The notes under the pieces: generated by a model
The model's input: the letters and a program-made list of their open reading frames with translations, nothing else
The model's database searches: none
What the model was told of the DNA's origin: nothing
Translations under genes and position numbers: made by a program
Shown: positions 35,204-45,638 of the stretch, piece by piece
Numbering within the stretch: position 1 is the first letter of the stretch
How the letters are laid out: every line of letters starts with the position of its first letter
Assembly: GCA_000403255.2 (NCBI GenBank)
Contig: KE159592.1
Coordinates: 442,935-506,934, forward strand
Direction of reading: 5' to 3'
Length of the DNA stretch: 64,000 nt
Origin: Lachnospiraceae bacterium 3-1
Lineage (GTDB): Bacteria; Bacillota; Clostridia; Lachnospirales; Lachnospiraceae

Positions 35204-35340
35204 TAATTTTGATTATAGCACATTTTATTATCTGTAGCACATTTTTTTTCGATAAATTTGTACTTTTTTCAACACAAAACAAAGGGTGAAATCGTATCCC
35301 ATATTTCCTGTTAATTTTCTGCTAAGAAATTTTCAATGGA

Positions 35341-35480
35341 TTGCCATAAATTGGAAATCTAAGTATAATTTTAAATAGCATCCCGAGGGGATTAGGTAAT
35401 TGTGTAAATTCTACATGAATTGAGACGAAGTTCAGAGTTTTGCAATTGCCTAAAAAATGATAGGGAAAAGGAGTATTGAT
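35341..35480 (+). promoter_or_regulatory. Promoter and structured leader of the LRR surface protein
   Basis: TTGCCA (35341-35346), 17 bases, TATAAT (35364-35369). The leader of about 105 bases can fold: ATCCC-gag-GGGAT, then TAGGTAATTG pairing with CAATTGCCTA (about 35392-35454) around AATTC-tacat-GAATT, then AAGGAG and ATG at 35481. It does not match the c-di-GMP, SAM, TPP, FMN or preQ1 consensus I know. Confidence 0.5.
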
Positions 35481-38400
35481 ATGAAAAAAAGGAGAAAAAC
35501 TATCAGCTTTTTGCTAACACTTTCACTTGCATTGGGCTTATGCTGGTCTGTACCCTTTGACTGGCAACAACCAGCAAAAATCCAGGCTGCAGAGCTGCCA
35601 ACGCCCACAGGAGACACCTCTGGCACATGCGGAGCCCAGGGAGACAATATCAAATGGGAACTCATCTTAGATCCAGATGGAACCATCTATCCAGATGAAA
35701 ATGATACTGTCTCCTCTGATTCCCCTGTTTGTTATGAACTGCATCTAACAGGAACAGGCGAGATGAATCAGCTTTTATTTTCGTCCACCAAAAGCCCCTG
35801 GTACAATTACCGGAAACATATTACTTCTCTTACAATAAGCGAAGGCATCACATCCATTTGTGACTTTGCCTTCTGGGAACATTGCAGCCTGCCTGCTGTC
35901 ACACTGCCAGACAGCGTTGCTTCCATCGGCATATCTGCCTTTCTTAATGCCTATTCCCTGAAAACCATTACCTGTGGCGCAGGGCTTACACGGATTGAAG
36001 ACAACGCTTTCTGGAATCTTTTTTCCTTGACTGAAATTCATTTTAATGAAGGGCTAGAAGAAATCGGCACAAACGCCTTTTATAACTGCAGCGCATTAGA
36101 AAGCATTTCCCTGCCCAGAAGCCTGGTGTCTATAAAGGCAGATGCTTTTAGCAATCTTCTCTCCCTGACTGAGATTCACTTCAATGAAGGACTAAAGGAA
36201 ATTGGACCACGCGCTTTTTTAAACTGCTCGAAATTGGAACATATATCCCTGCCAGAAAGTCTGGTATCCATAAAAGCAAATGCTTTCCTTGGACTGCCTT
36301 CCCTTGCTGACGTTGAGCTTAAAGAAGGGTTGCAGGAAATTGGGCCATATGCCTTCTCTGAGTGCAGCGCACTGACAAACATTTCTCTACCGAGAAGCTT
36401 GAAATCCCTGAATGCAAAGGCTTTCTATCATACACCGTTGACTAGCATCACAATCCCTGAAAATGTGGAGGAAATTCAACCCGGCGTTTTTGGCAAAACG
36501 CCGCTTAAAACAATCCAGGTAGCTGACGGCAATCCATATTTTTTTGTCCAGGACAATATCCTGTATGAAAAGTCAGAGGACGGCGCCCCAAAACGCGCCA
36601 TAGCATATGCAATCGCTGATCCTGCAGCATCCGTTACTCTCCTGCCTGGAACAGAGCTGATTGATCAACACACTTTTCATTATGCACAAAATCTGACTTC
36701 CATTCAGCTTCCAGACACTCTGACAAAAATTGGTGACTCTGCATTTGACCAAGCTGGATTAATGGAACTCAATCTTCCAGACAGCGTAAAAAATATAGGA
36801 ATGTATGCTTTCCGTTATTGCGGTAATATCCAAAGCCTGAATCTTCCAGACAGTGTGGAATCTATAGAACAATCTGCATTTTCCTGCGGCTCCGCTTTAA
36901 AAACTGTTACCATCGGCAAGGGACTTCGGAATGCAGACGCTATTTTCAACGGCAACATAAACCTGGAAACTATCACAGTTTCCCCTGAGAATCCTTATCT
37001 GAAATCTTTGGAGAATGTCGTCTACAGTGAAGGCGGGACACGATTAAGCTATTATGCCCCTTTAAAACCGAATCGTTCTTATCATGTACCAGAACAGGTG
37101 AAAAGCATCGCGGAGCATTCCATCACAGATGCTGTCTCTCTGGAAAAGCTTTACCTGCCTGCAGCCTTGGAAAAACTAGACGGATACAGTATTTTCAACA
37201 ATCAAAAACTAAATTCCATTTATTTTTCTGGAAACGCTTCAGATATCCAGACTGATGCTGCCAGCATCTCTGCAAATTCATCCGAACTGATCCTTTATAA
37301 AACAGCCGATTCCACCGGATGGAACCTCCCTCCCTGGACTTCCTATCGGCTTGCAGACTGGGACCCAGCCAATACCGATGAAGGTTCTGGTTCATTTGGA
37401 GCGCTGAGCTGGGAATACATTGGAAGTGACGGCAGCCTGATTTTCACCGGCTCCGGCCAAATCCCAGACTTTACTGAAGATTCTCCCGCCCCCTGGAGCA
37501 GTTATGTAGCATCCATCCAAACGATAAAGGGAGATGGAATTACTTCTATTGGGGACTATAGTTTCTCCAATGCCTCCAAATTAATCTATTTGGGAACTGG
37601 CGCCAGTCTGGAACGCATCGGCAGCCACGCATTTGCAAATTGCAGCAAATTGAAATCTTTAAACATTTCAGCCATCACAGACATTGGAAACGCTGCTTTC
37701 CGTAATAATACCAGCATCACTGGCAGCCTGATTTTGGAGAAAGTCTCCTCCATCGGCGAAGGCGCATTTCAGGGATGCACTGGAATTACATCTGCAACTT
37801 TAGGCTCCAAGCTAGGTATCCTGGAGAAAGAAGCCTTCGCAGGATGTACCAGCCTTGCTTCCTTCATCATCCCCGATTCCACTTACGAAATCAGAGATGG
37901 GGCGTTGAGAGGATGCGTCAGCTTGCGTTCCATCAACATTCCCAGCGACGTATACCATATCGGCACCCAAGCTTTTGCAGGAAACACTGCTCTGGAACGA
38001 GCATATTTTGGCGGAACCATCCCAGGCAGATGGGCTTCTGACAGCTTTGAAAACTGCAGCAGCCACCTTCATCTCTGCCATCGTGCAGCTCAGACAAGCT
38101 GGAACCGATTGAATGGAAACTGGAACGGCATCCCCCTTTTAAGGCAGGAACGGTTCTATACTGAAGGGCAGGACCACTATTCCTTTGCCAACAATGCTGA
38201 TTCCTTTGGCTATCCAGATGGCTATCGCTTCCTCAAACGGAGATTTGTGGAGACCTTAGGCAATATTTCTCTCGGAACCTATTACTATGTCACAGACAAC
38301 GGCTGGAAAGGCTCTTGCTACGGCATGGCAGGGACAACCCTGGAATTTTATGAAAATCCCAATTTCCATGCTACAGACTATGGCGCGCCCTACAACACCC

Positions 38401-40379
38401 TTTCTACCATTCAGGCTCCCAGAAGCAAGGACGCTTCCATAACAAAGCTGATTGAATCTTACCAGATTTCTCAGTATCATCCCATAATTTCGGGATCTAA
38501 GGGCAGTATCAGCAGGCACTGGAATAATTACCAGGGACTGGTACAAAAGGTGGAAGAGTTTGAGCGGTCTGGGGGACTGCGGTTGGATGCGCAAGCGGAA
38601 CCCGTGGTACTGCTGCTCTACTCCATTTACGACGGACACGCCGTGATTCCAATTTCTGTTATGCAGACTAAAGAAGGAGATTTTCAAATAAAAGCTTATA
38701 ACCCAGACCATCCTTCCCAATTGGAAATTCTTACCATCCGTAAGGATTTTGGCAAAATCAAAGGCTATTCTGGCATTTCTTACGTACCTTACAGTGACCT
38801 TACCGCTTCCCTGTCCGGTGTAGAAACTTACAGCCAGGAAATCCCCTCCCTCTACCTTTCCATCGACAAGGAATATGGAAAAGTCACAGACACAGAAGGC
38901 AGAGAGATCAGCGAAATGGAAGGCGCTTATGAGCAAAAGCCTTTATCCTCCCAACGCAACAACAGTTTTTGTGGCATCAAACGTTTTGTTCTGCCAGAGG
39001 GAAATTATCAGCTTACCACTGAAGTGCCGAAAGAAAAATCTGAATCTTCCAACCCGGATTCCGTTTCTTTCTATCTGGGAACCGAAAAATATTTTGCCAA
39101 AATCACTTCCTCTGATGAAAATGCCGTTTTGAATATCACGGAAACTGGCACGGAAGACGGTTCTTTGACCATGGAGCTGTTGTCAGAATCCCAAACAAAG
39201 GAAACTGCTTCCTTCACTCTGGTAAATAACCAGGGAATGGAACGAACCGTAGAAATTGGCAGCAGCAATGCCACCGTTGCCATAAAGGAAAACAATAACA
39301 TTGCCATACAAGCGCCAGGACAAGATTCCGTTCTTTTAGATGGACAGAATACTATACTTCAAGATGGCCAGACAGCAAGCTCCTTTATCGCTACTGAGCA
39401 GGAAAATCCTCTAAAAGCTTCTCTCCTGGAAAAAGAAGTGTCCTGTGATAACAAAAACAAACTGAGCGGAAACCTTCAAACAGAAATCATTTCCAATGCT
39501 GCTGCTAACAAAAAAGTTACCATCACTGCAGAATTTGTGGAAAAAGACAAAACAGCGGCAATTTATACGCAAAATGATACATTGGCTCCTGGACTGAACC
39601 ATGTCTTTCTGACTTTTGACCAGTTAAAGTCCACGTTCCAGCAAACCGAGGGAACCTTGGCATTGTCCCTGAAATTAACAGTAACAGACGAAGCCGGAAA
39701 CGCTGCTGTTTTCACTACTGACGGCATTTCCGTCACCCTGACAAAACAACCAGATTCCAACAAAGAAGAATCGAACAACAATGGCGCTGACAATTCGGAT
39801 GGCAAAAAGCCTGGAAATAACAACTCCAATAGCAATAAGCCAAGCATTGAAAAACCTGGTTCCAGCTCTTCTACTGTTCAAAAGCCTAAGGTAACAGCCA
39901 TTCGAACAAATGTAAAAAGGCTCACCCTGGGATTAGGTGAATCTTATACTTTGAAAGCAAAAGCGCTTCCAGCAAATGCTTCAAATAAAAAGCTCCGCTA
40001 CACTGCTTCCAACAAAAGAATTGCCGTTAGCTCAACTGGTAAGATTACAACTAAGAAAACTGGCTCTTCCAAGATTACCATTCGATCCTCCAATGGAAAA
40101 ACTGCTACTGTACAGGTTACCGTTAAGAAGAAGCCTGGCAAAATTAATTTAAATGCCAAAACCAAGACCATCAAAGTAGGCTGGAAATTTCAACTAAAAG
40201 TAAAGCTTCCAAAAGGAACTGCAAGCCATAAGCTTACCTATTCTTCTAACAAAAAATCTGTGGCGACAGTTTCCTCCACTGGAAAAATTACAGCCAGGAA
40301 AAAGGGCACTGCCATTATTACGGTTAAAACTTATAACGGGAAAAAAGCAAAGATAAAGATTATCGTAAAGAAAAAATAG
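35481..40379 (+). CDS. Secreted LRR protein with papain-like cysteine-peptidase signature and Big_2 domains
   Basis: 1632 residues from the ATG at 35481 (AAGGAG 7 bases upstream). Signal peptide; two blocks of BspA/TpLRR-type leucine-rich repeats (about 90-590 and 640-870; units like LTEIHFNEGLEEIGTNAFYN), each block preceded by a short beta module with GTGEMNQ / GSGQIPDF. Next a domain with Cys946 in WKGSCYGMA, His1053 in YDGHAVIPI and Asn1074 in YNPDHPS, spacing compatible with a papain-like fold. Then beta-rich modules, a Ser/Asn/Lys linker and two Big_2-type domains (about 1470-1550 and 1552-1632) ending in a very basic tail. No LPXTG-type motif. A secreted, wall-binding protease or adhesin is inferred; peptidase activity is not proven. 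Confidence 0.85.
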   Translation: MKKRRKTISFLLTLSLALGLCWSVPFDWQQPAKIQAAELPTPTGDTSGTCGAQGDNIKWELILDPDGTIYPDENDTVSSDSPVCYELHLTGTGEMNQLLFSSTKSPWYNYRKHITSLTISEGITSICDFAFWEHCSLPAVTLPDSVASIGISAFLNAYSLKTITCGAGLTRIEDNAFWNLFSLTEIHFNEGLEEIGTNAFYNCSALESISLPRSLVSIKADAFSNLLSLTEIHFNEGLKEIGPRAFLNCSKLEHISLPESLVSIKANAFLGLPSLADVELKEGLQEIGPYAFSECSALTNISLPRSLKSLNAKAFYHTPLTSITIPENVEEIQPGVFGKTPLKTIQVADGNPYFFVQDNILYEKSEDGAPKRAIAYAIADPAASVTLLPGTELIDQHTFHYAQNLTSIQLPDTLTKIGDSAFDQAGLMELNLPDSVKNIGMYAFRYCGNIQSLNLPDSVESIEQSAFSCGSALKTVTIGKGLRNADAIFNGNINLETITVSPENPYLKSLENVVYSEGGTRLSYYAPLKPNRSYHVPEQVKSIAEHSITDAVSLEKLYLPAALEKLDGYSIFNNQKLNSIYFSGNASDIQTDAASISANSSELILYKTADSTGWNLPPWTSYRLADWDPANTDEGSGSFGALSWEYIGSDGSLIFTGSGQIPDFTEDSPAPWSSYVASIQTIKGDGITSIGDYSFSNASKLIYLGTGASLERIGSHAFANCSKLKSLNISAITDIGNAAFRNNTSITGSLILEKVSSIGEGAFQGCTGITSATLGSKLGILEKEAFAGCTSLASFIIPDSTYEIRDGALRGCVSLRSINIPSDVYHIGTQAFAGNTALERAYFGGTIPGRWASDSFENCSSHLHLCHRAAQTSWNRLNGNWNGIPLLRQERFYTEGQDHYSFANNADSFGYPDGYRFLKRRFVETLGNISLGTYYYVTDNGWKGSCYGMAGTTLEFYENPNFHATDYGAPYNTLSTIQAPRSKDASITKLIESYQISQYHPIISGSKGSISRHWNNYQGLVQKVEEFERSGGLRLDAQAEPVVLLLYSIYDGHAVIPISVMQTKEGDFQIKAYNPDHPSQLEILTIRKDFGKIKGYSGISYVPYSDLTASLSGVETYSQEIPSLYLSIDKEYGKVTDTEGREISEMEGAYEQKPLSSQRNNSFCGIKRFVLPEGNYQLTTEVPKEKSESSNPDSVSFYLGTEKYFAKITSSDENAVLNITETGTEDGSLTMELLSESQTKETASFTLVNNQGMERTVEIGSSNATVAIKENNNIAIQAPGQDSVLLDGQNTILQDGQTASSFIATEQENPLKASLLEKEVSCDNKNKLSGNLQTEIISNAAANKKVTITAEFVEKDKTAAIYTQNDTLAPGLNHVFLTFDQLKSTFQQTEGTLALSLKLTVTDEAGNAAVFTTDGISVTLTKQPDSNKEESNNNGADNSDGKKPGNNNSNSNKPSIEKPGSSSSTVQKPKVTAIRTNVKRLTLGLGESYTLKAKALPANASNKKLRYTASNKRIAVSSTGKITTKKTGSSKITIRSSNGKTATVQVTVKKKPGKINLNAKTKTIKVGWKFQLKVKLPKGTASHKLTYSSNKKSVATVSSTGKITARKKGTAIITVKTYNGKKAKIKIIVKKK

Positions 40380-40590
40380 AAAAATAACAAACTTTTATCT
40401 GTTCTTAGGGTTGCCGCATTATTTCTCAATGAGGCAGCCCTAATTCTTTGTTCTACCAAATATGGTCAATCTGTTTCAATTTTCAGCATATCATGAAGCA
40501 AGGCGCACAACGACATAAGCTGTGAAATTCCACACCGCTTTCCTTTTTTTCACACAAAGAAATTGTCTTTTTTGTATGTTCCTCTACGAT
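40380..40590 (+). terminator. Terminator after the LRR gene and empty spacer
   Basis: AGGGTTGCC / GGCAGCCCT arms (about 40406-40440) followed by aattctttg form a moderate terminator. The rest shows no convincing gene; a 61-codon minus-strand frame (40483-40668) has no ribosome site. Confidence 0.6.
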
Positions 40591-40619
40591 TTGATAATTC
40601 ACAAACTTTATTATATAAT
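40591..40619 (+). promoter_or_regulatory. Promoter of the RNase H-like gene
   Basis: TTGATA (40591-40596), 17-base spacer, TATAAT (40614-40619); about 85 bases of leader before the ATG at 40714. Confidence 0.7.
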
Positions 40620-40713
40620 ATTCACATATACTTTTTTGCCCATTCCAGATGTCAAGACAATCTGGCATATTATCTTCAAATGATATGATAAATCCACAGA
40701 ACGGAGGCTCCCA

Positions 40714-41853
40714 ATGAAAACCTGGCAGACAGAACTTACACCTTTTTCCGATAACCCTTATGTCAAAACATTCTTCACCCCTTCCTCAGTTTTTTTTGAT
40801 ATTGAAACTACAGGATTTTCTGCTTCCCACAATCAAATTTACATGATTGGATATGCCTATCAAAGAAAGAGCAAGATATTCATTCATCAATTATTTGCAG
40901 AAACTCCTTCGGAAGAACCAGATATACTCGCTGCCTTCCTGGATACTTTATCCAGTTACGACACCTTGATTTCCTTTCATGGAACAGGCTTCGATGTTCC
41001 CTTCCTAAAAGACCGCTGCGCCCACTACAAAATGCCGGAACATTTTGATTCTTTCCGGCATCTTGACATTTACAAAAAACTTTCCAAATATAAAACGATT
41101 TTGAATCTTCCGAATCTGAAACAGAAAACCCTGGAAAAATTTCTGGGCATTGCAAGGGAAGATTTGTATTCCGGCAGAGATTTGATTTCCATTTACTTAG
41201 AATATGCAAAGCTCTCTTTGAAAAACAATGGAAGCAACCACAAAAATGACGCAGCCTCCTTCCTTTCTTCCGAAGAAGCCTGCGCCCTTTTAAAACTACA
41301 TAATTATGAGGATATAGAAGGGATGATAAAGCTCCTTCCACTCCTTTCCTATCCACGTTTTTTCGAAGGATATTTTCAAGTTTCCTCCTGGGAAACACAC
41401 AATTGGAAAACTTATGAGGGAACAGACGGACTAGAACTGATTCTCTCCTTGGAGCTAGAACTTCCCCTGCCAATGCCTTTCACCCATCCCTTCGGAAAGC
41501 TCTATGTCTCCGGCTCCTGCAATCAGGTAAAACTACGAATTGAACTCTTTGCAGGGGAATTGAAATATTTCTACCCAAACTACAAAGACTATTATTACCT
41601 GCCTGCTGAAGATGTGGCAGTCCACAAAAGCGTTGCCGCCTATGTGGACAAAAATTACCGCACCCAGGCAACTGCAGCCACCTGCTACAGTAAAAAATCC
41701 GGCTGCTTCCTGCCCCAATACCAGGAACTATTTTCCCCTGCCCTAAAGCAGAACTATCAGGATAAGATTTCTTACTTTGAACAAACAGAAGCCTTTACAA
41801 GCTCCAAGGAACATCTCAAGAAATATGCGCTGCATCTTCTGGAACAATTTTAG
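40714..41853 (+). CDS. RNase H-like (DEDD) exonuclease, YprB type
   Basis: 379 residues. DEDD-type 3'-5' exonuclease motifs: FFDIETTGF (Asp29, Glu31), SFHGTGFDVPFL, and a late RHLDIYKKL / YSGRDLISIYLEY region; the C-terminal half is family-specific. Metal-dependent nucleic-acid trimming is expected; substrate unknown. Converges on treA with a 38-base overlap of the coding ends. Confidence 0.85.
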   Translation: MKTWQTELTPFSDNPYVKTFFTPSSVFFDIETTGFSASHNQIYMIGYAYQRKSKIFIHQLFAETPSEEPDILAAFLDTLSSYDTLISFHGTGFDVPFLKDRCAHYKMPEHFDSFRHLDIYKKLSKYKTILNLPNLKQKTLEKFLGIAREDLYSGRDLISIYLEYAKLSLKNNGSNHKNDAASFLSSEEACALLKLHNYEDIEGMIKLLPLLSYPRFFEGYFQVSSWETHNWKTYEGTDGLELILSLELELPLPMPFTHPFGKLYVSGSCNQVKLRIELFAGELKYFYPNYKDYYYLPAEDVAVHKSVAAYVDKNYRTQATAATCYSKKSGCFLPQYQELFSPALKQNYQDKISYFEQTEAFTSSKEHLKKYALHLLEQF

Positions 41854-43489
41854 ACGACAAAAATACCATGGTCTCATAAGGTTTAAGCCTCTTAATTTCC
41901 ATTTTTTCCTCCTGAGCATAATTGCCAAGGAGATGGCGATACCCTGTGATGGAGATTGATTCTTGTAAGTCAACCTCCCTTCCAGTGAAATTATTCACAA
42001 CAAGAAGCTCCTGATCTTGGAGCTTCCGTTTGTATGCGAAAATTTCTGGTTGCTCCTGATACAGAAATTCTACTGTGCCCTCCTGAATCACTGCATACTG
42101 TTTCCGTAAAGCTACAAGTTTTCTATAATAATGAAGGATAGAATCCATATCCTTTTCCTCCTCTTTTACATTGAGGTAAGAATAGTTGCCAGGTATATCG
42201 ATCCACGGCTTATGTGTGGAAAATCCTGCATGTTCCCCAGAATCCCACTGCATCGGCGTTCTTCCATTATCCCTGGAACGCTGCCGTAAAATTTCCAATG
42301 CATCCTCCTTGGTTTTTCCTTTTTCCAACAAAATATGGTAATAGTTAATGCTCTCCACATCCCGATATGCACAGATATCATGATACCCAGCATTTGTCAT
42401 GCCGATTTCTTCCCCTTGAAAAATGTAAGGAGTTCCACGCAGCAGATGAATACAGGTTGCCAACATTTTTGCAGAAGGTTTCCAATACTCTTTTTCATCT
42501 CCCAGCCGAGATACGATTCTGGGCTGATCATGATTGCACCAAAACAAAGCTCTCCATCCATTTCCTTTTTCCATTTTCCCCTGCCATGTTTCAAACAGCT
42601 CTTTTAATTTCCCATAATCCGGTTCTGCCAGCTCCCATTTTTCCCCATCTTTATAATCCACTTTCAGATGATGGAAATGAAAACACATGGACAGCTCCTT
42701 TTCTTTGGGATTGGAATACCGGATACAATGTTTAAGGCCCGTGGAAGACATTTCTCCCACCGTAACCAACTCATCTATCCCAGTATCCGTCGTCAGCTCT
42801 TTTAAAAAATCATGTACATGAGGTCCATCCGAATAGAATCTCCTGCCATCTCCATCCGTATCATCCGTAAAAACCTCGGGCTTGGAAATCAAGTTCACCA
42901 CATCAAATCGGAATCCTTTGACTCCTTTTTCCTTCCAAAACCGAATAATATCTTTTAATTCTTCCCTTACCTTTGGATTCTCCCAGTTCAAATCCGCCTG
43001 GGTCACATCAAACAGGTGAAGATACCATTTTTCCAAAGAAGGTACATATTCCCATGCAGATCCGCCAAATTTTGACTGCCAGTTGGTAGGGGGCGTTTCT
43101 TTTGTCCCATCTTTAAAAATATAATAGTCCATATACTCCTTCTCCCCTGCCAGGGCTCTTTGAAACCATTCATGCTGGGTAGAGGTATGGTTAAATACCA
43201 TATCAAGCATAATTCCTATTCCCCGTTCTGCTGCCTTTGCAATGAGCTCCTCCACATCCTCCATGGCGCCAAAAACTGGATTGATTTTTCTATAATCCTC
43301 CACATCATACCCGTTATCCTTTAGGGGAGACACGAAAAAGGGAGTACTCCAAATATAGTCGACACCAAGACTTTGTATGTAGTCTAACTTTTGAATGATT
43401 CCTTGAATATCACCAATACCGTCTCCATTACTGTCACAAAATGATTTGGGATAAATCTGATAAATTGTACTTTTCTTAAAATTTTCCAT
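41816..43489 (-). CDS. treA: Trehalose-6-phosphate hydrolase (GH13)
   Basis: 557 residues, cytosolic alpha-glucosidase of the GH13 oligo-1,6-glucosidase group. TIM-barrel motifs: MVFNHTS, GFRFDVVN (nucleophile Asp), VGEMSS (acid/base Glu), WCNHDQPR (third acidic residue), and GTPYIFQGEEIGM. Trehalose-6-phosphate specificity is inferred from the adjacent trehalose-type PTS and TreR-like regulator. Follows treP on the same strand. The 145-base gap holds no gene. Confidence 0.92.
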   Translation of the reverse strand: MENFKKSTIYQIYPKSFCDSNGDGIGDIQGIIQKLDYIQSLGVDYIWSTPFFVSPLKDNGYDVEDYRKINPVFGAMEDVEELIAKAAERGIGIMLDMVFNHTSTQHEWFQRALAGEKEYMDYYIFKDGTKETPPTNWQSKFGGSAWEYVPSLEKWYLHLFDVTQADLNWENPKVREELKDIIRFWKEKGVKGFRFDVVNLISKPEVFTDDTDGDGRRFYSDGPHVHDFLKELTTDTGIDELVTVGEMSSTGLKHCIRYSNPKEKELSMCFHFHHLKVDYKDGEKWELAEPDYGKLKELFETWQGKMEKGNGWRALFWCNHDQPRIVSRLGDEKEYWKPSAKMLATCIHLLRGTPYIFQGEEIGMTNAGYHDICAYRDVESINYYHILLEKGKTKEDALEILRQRSRDNGRTPMQWDSGEHAGFSTHKPWIDIPGNYSYLNVKEEEKDMDSILHYYRKLVALRKQYAVIQEGTVEFLYQEQPEIFAYKRKLQDQELLVVNNFTGREVDLQESISITGYRHLLGNYAQEEKMEIKRLKPYETMVFLSSKIVPEDAAHIS

Positions 43490-43634
43490 AATTCCCTCTC
43501 TCTGAGAGACTGTTGCAAAATAAGAATTTTCTACACCATATAGTACAAGTTTCTAATTCTTATATTTTACAATGGCCCCACTTTCTTTTACTTATTAGAT
43601 TATTCTAATTCTGCCAAAGCTTTTGTATATTTTC

Positions 43635-45450
43635 TTATTCAAATACCGCCACTACCGTTTCCTTTGCTTTTCCTTCTATTCCTGTTACAAACCGGAAATT
43701 CTCTGCACTAGCTGGCTCCGTGATAATGCACACGGTTGTATCCGAATGCCCCGCCGCCTTAATCTTGTTTCTGTCAAACTGAATCAAAGGCGTTCCAGCT
43801 TTTACCCTCTGTCCCTCTGACGCCAGATATTCAAATCCATCTCCATTCATATCTACCGTATCAATTCCCACATGAAGAAGTATCTCTATGCCATTGGAAA
43901 GGGTCAAACCGCAGGCATGCTTGGAATCCTGCATCAATACACTTACCGTTGCATCCACAGGCGCATATAAGGTGTCGTTTTGGGGAATCATCGCCAGTCC
44001 TTCTCCCATAATCCCTTCGGAAAATACCCCGTCATTTACTTCTTTTAATGCAATCACCTTACCAGTAAGAAAAGCCTTTAACTCTTTCTCACGATGCTCC
44101 AACTGACTTTCCTTCTCACAGACAATTTCCTCTCCAGAAGCCATCTGGGCATCATAACATGCATCCCCCTGTAATTTTTTCTTTCCCACAAGAATTGTCA
44201 GCGCAAAAGGCACTGCAATTGCAATCACCATACAAATTGCAAAGCTCCCCATAAAAGTAGGATGAATCGAAAGAATCCCTGGCAGACCACCTACACCGAT
44301 TGCATTTGCAACTATTCCCATTGCCACGCAAACGACAGATGCACAGGCAGAACCAACCATTCCACAGACAAATGGAAACACATGTTTCAAATTGACGCCA
44401 AAGATGGCTGGTTCCGTTACTCCCAGATAGCAAGAAATACAAGATGGCACATTCACTTCCTGCGCTTGTGCATTCTTTCTTTGCAAGACAATCATACCAA
44501 GAACCGCCGAACCCTGTGCAATATTTGACAGTGCAATCATGGGCCAGAGCATCGTGCCTTCATAATCTGCAATTAACTGCAAATCAATTGCATTTGACAT
44601 ATGGTGAAGCCCTGTGATAACCAACGGCGCATACACAAAACCAAAAACTGCCCCAAACACAATCTTGAAACTTCCTGTAATTCCTGCGTAAACCACAGAA
44701 GATATGGCAGAACCAATCTTCCAGCCAATGGGCCCCAATATAAAATGAGAAGCCATAACTGCTAGTAACAAACATATTAATCTGAAAAAATCCAAAATCC
44801 CAAAAAGGTATCTCAGTTGCTCCTGCCACAGAATAAGCATTCAAAAGCTGTCCAGACACCAACGTCAGACCTAGTACAATTCCAAGCATCTGTGTGGTGC
44901 CCATCTTTTTGGTCACTGACCAGCAAATCCCCACCGGAAGCATATGAAAAACTGCTTCCCCGATCAACCACAAAAAACTGTCAATTCCTGTCCAAAACTG
45001 GCTCATATCACATAAGGTCTTGGCGCCGTTTTCAAACAAATACAGACTGTCAATACAATTTCCAAAGCCCAAAATCAAACCACCTGTTATAATGGCCGGG
45101 ATTAAAGGTGCAAAAATTTCGGCCAGTGCCGTAATCATTCTTTGCAGCAGATTTTGATTCTGTTTCGCTGCATTTTTTACCGCGTCCTTTGACACTCCTT
45201 CTATTCCTGACACAGCAATAAAATCATTGTAAAAATCTGCCACGGTATTTCCAATAATAACCTGAAACTGCCCAGTCTGTGTAAAACTACCCTTTACTAC
45301 TTTCATAGCTTCAATTTTCTTCACATCAGCCTTTTGAGGTGCACGGAGCACAAACCTCATCCTTGTCATACAATGTGACACTGCTGCGATATTTTCTTTT
45401 CCACCCACCAACTGCAACAGTTCCTTTGTATCTTCTACATACTTACCCAT
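43635..45450 (-). pseudogene. treP: Trehalose-type PTS permease EIIBCA, broken by internal deletion and frameshift
   Basis: From the ATG at 45450 (AGGAGG 6 bases upstream): EIIB (HCMTRMRFVLRAPQ, phospho-Cys) and the first part of EIIC up to WDFGFFQIN; that frame then reads into unrelated sequence and stops at 44584. The rest of EIIC (ASHFILGPIGWKIGS ... LSNIAQGSAVLG ... LGVTEPAIFGVNLKHVF) and a C-terminal EIIA domain (LLHVGIDTVDMNGDGF, phospho-His) lie in another frame, open to 43635. Compared with TreB-type permeases, about 43 residues (the GYQAQVIPA segment onward) are missing at the junction near 44775-44800. A functional transporter cannot be made by simple frameshifting. Confidence 0.88.
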
Positions 45451-45474
45451 TTCCTTCCTCCTAATCATTTTTAT

Positions 45475-45616
45475 CTTGTTCAAACAAGTTGTTATATCTT
45501 TTATACCATACTTGTTTAAACATGTCAATATCCTTTTAAAAATTTGTTTAAACAAGTTTCTTTTTTCTTGACAATCCAACCGTCCAGGTTATAATAAACA
45601 TAGATGTTTAAACAAG
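45475..45616. promoter_or_regulatory. treP/treR divergent promoters with four operator palindromes
   Basis: Operators close to CTTGTTTAAACAAG at 45475-45488, 45511-45524, 45543-45556 and 45603-45616. treP promoter (minus): TTGACA (45523-45528), 17 bases, TATAAA (45500-45505), with operator 2 in the spacer. treR promoter (plus): TTGACA (45568-45573), 16 bases, TATAAT (45590-45595), with operator 4 near the transcription start. Expected ligand: trehalose-6-phosphate releasing TreR. Confidence 0.88.
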
Positions 45617-45638
45617 CAGGAAAGGATTCGAAAGGATT

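Noticed and set aside
35376-35480. c-di-GMP or other known riboswitch before the LRR gene
   Set aside because: Folding is plausible but the conserved bases of the known classes are missing.
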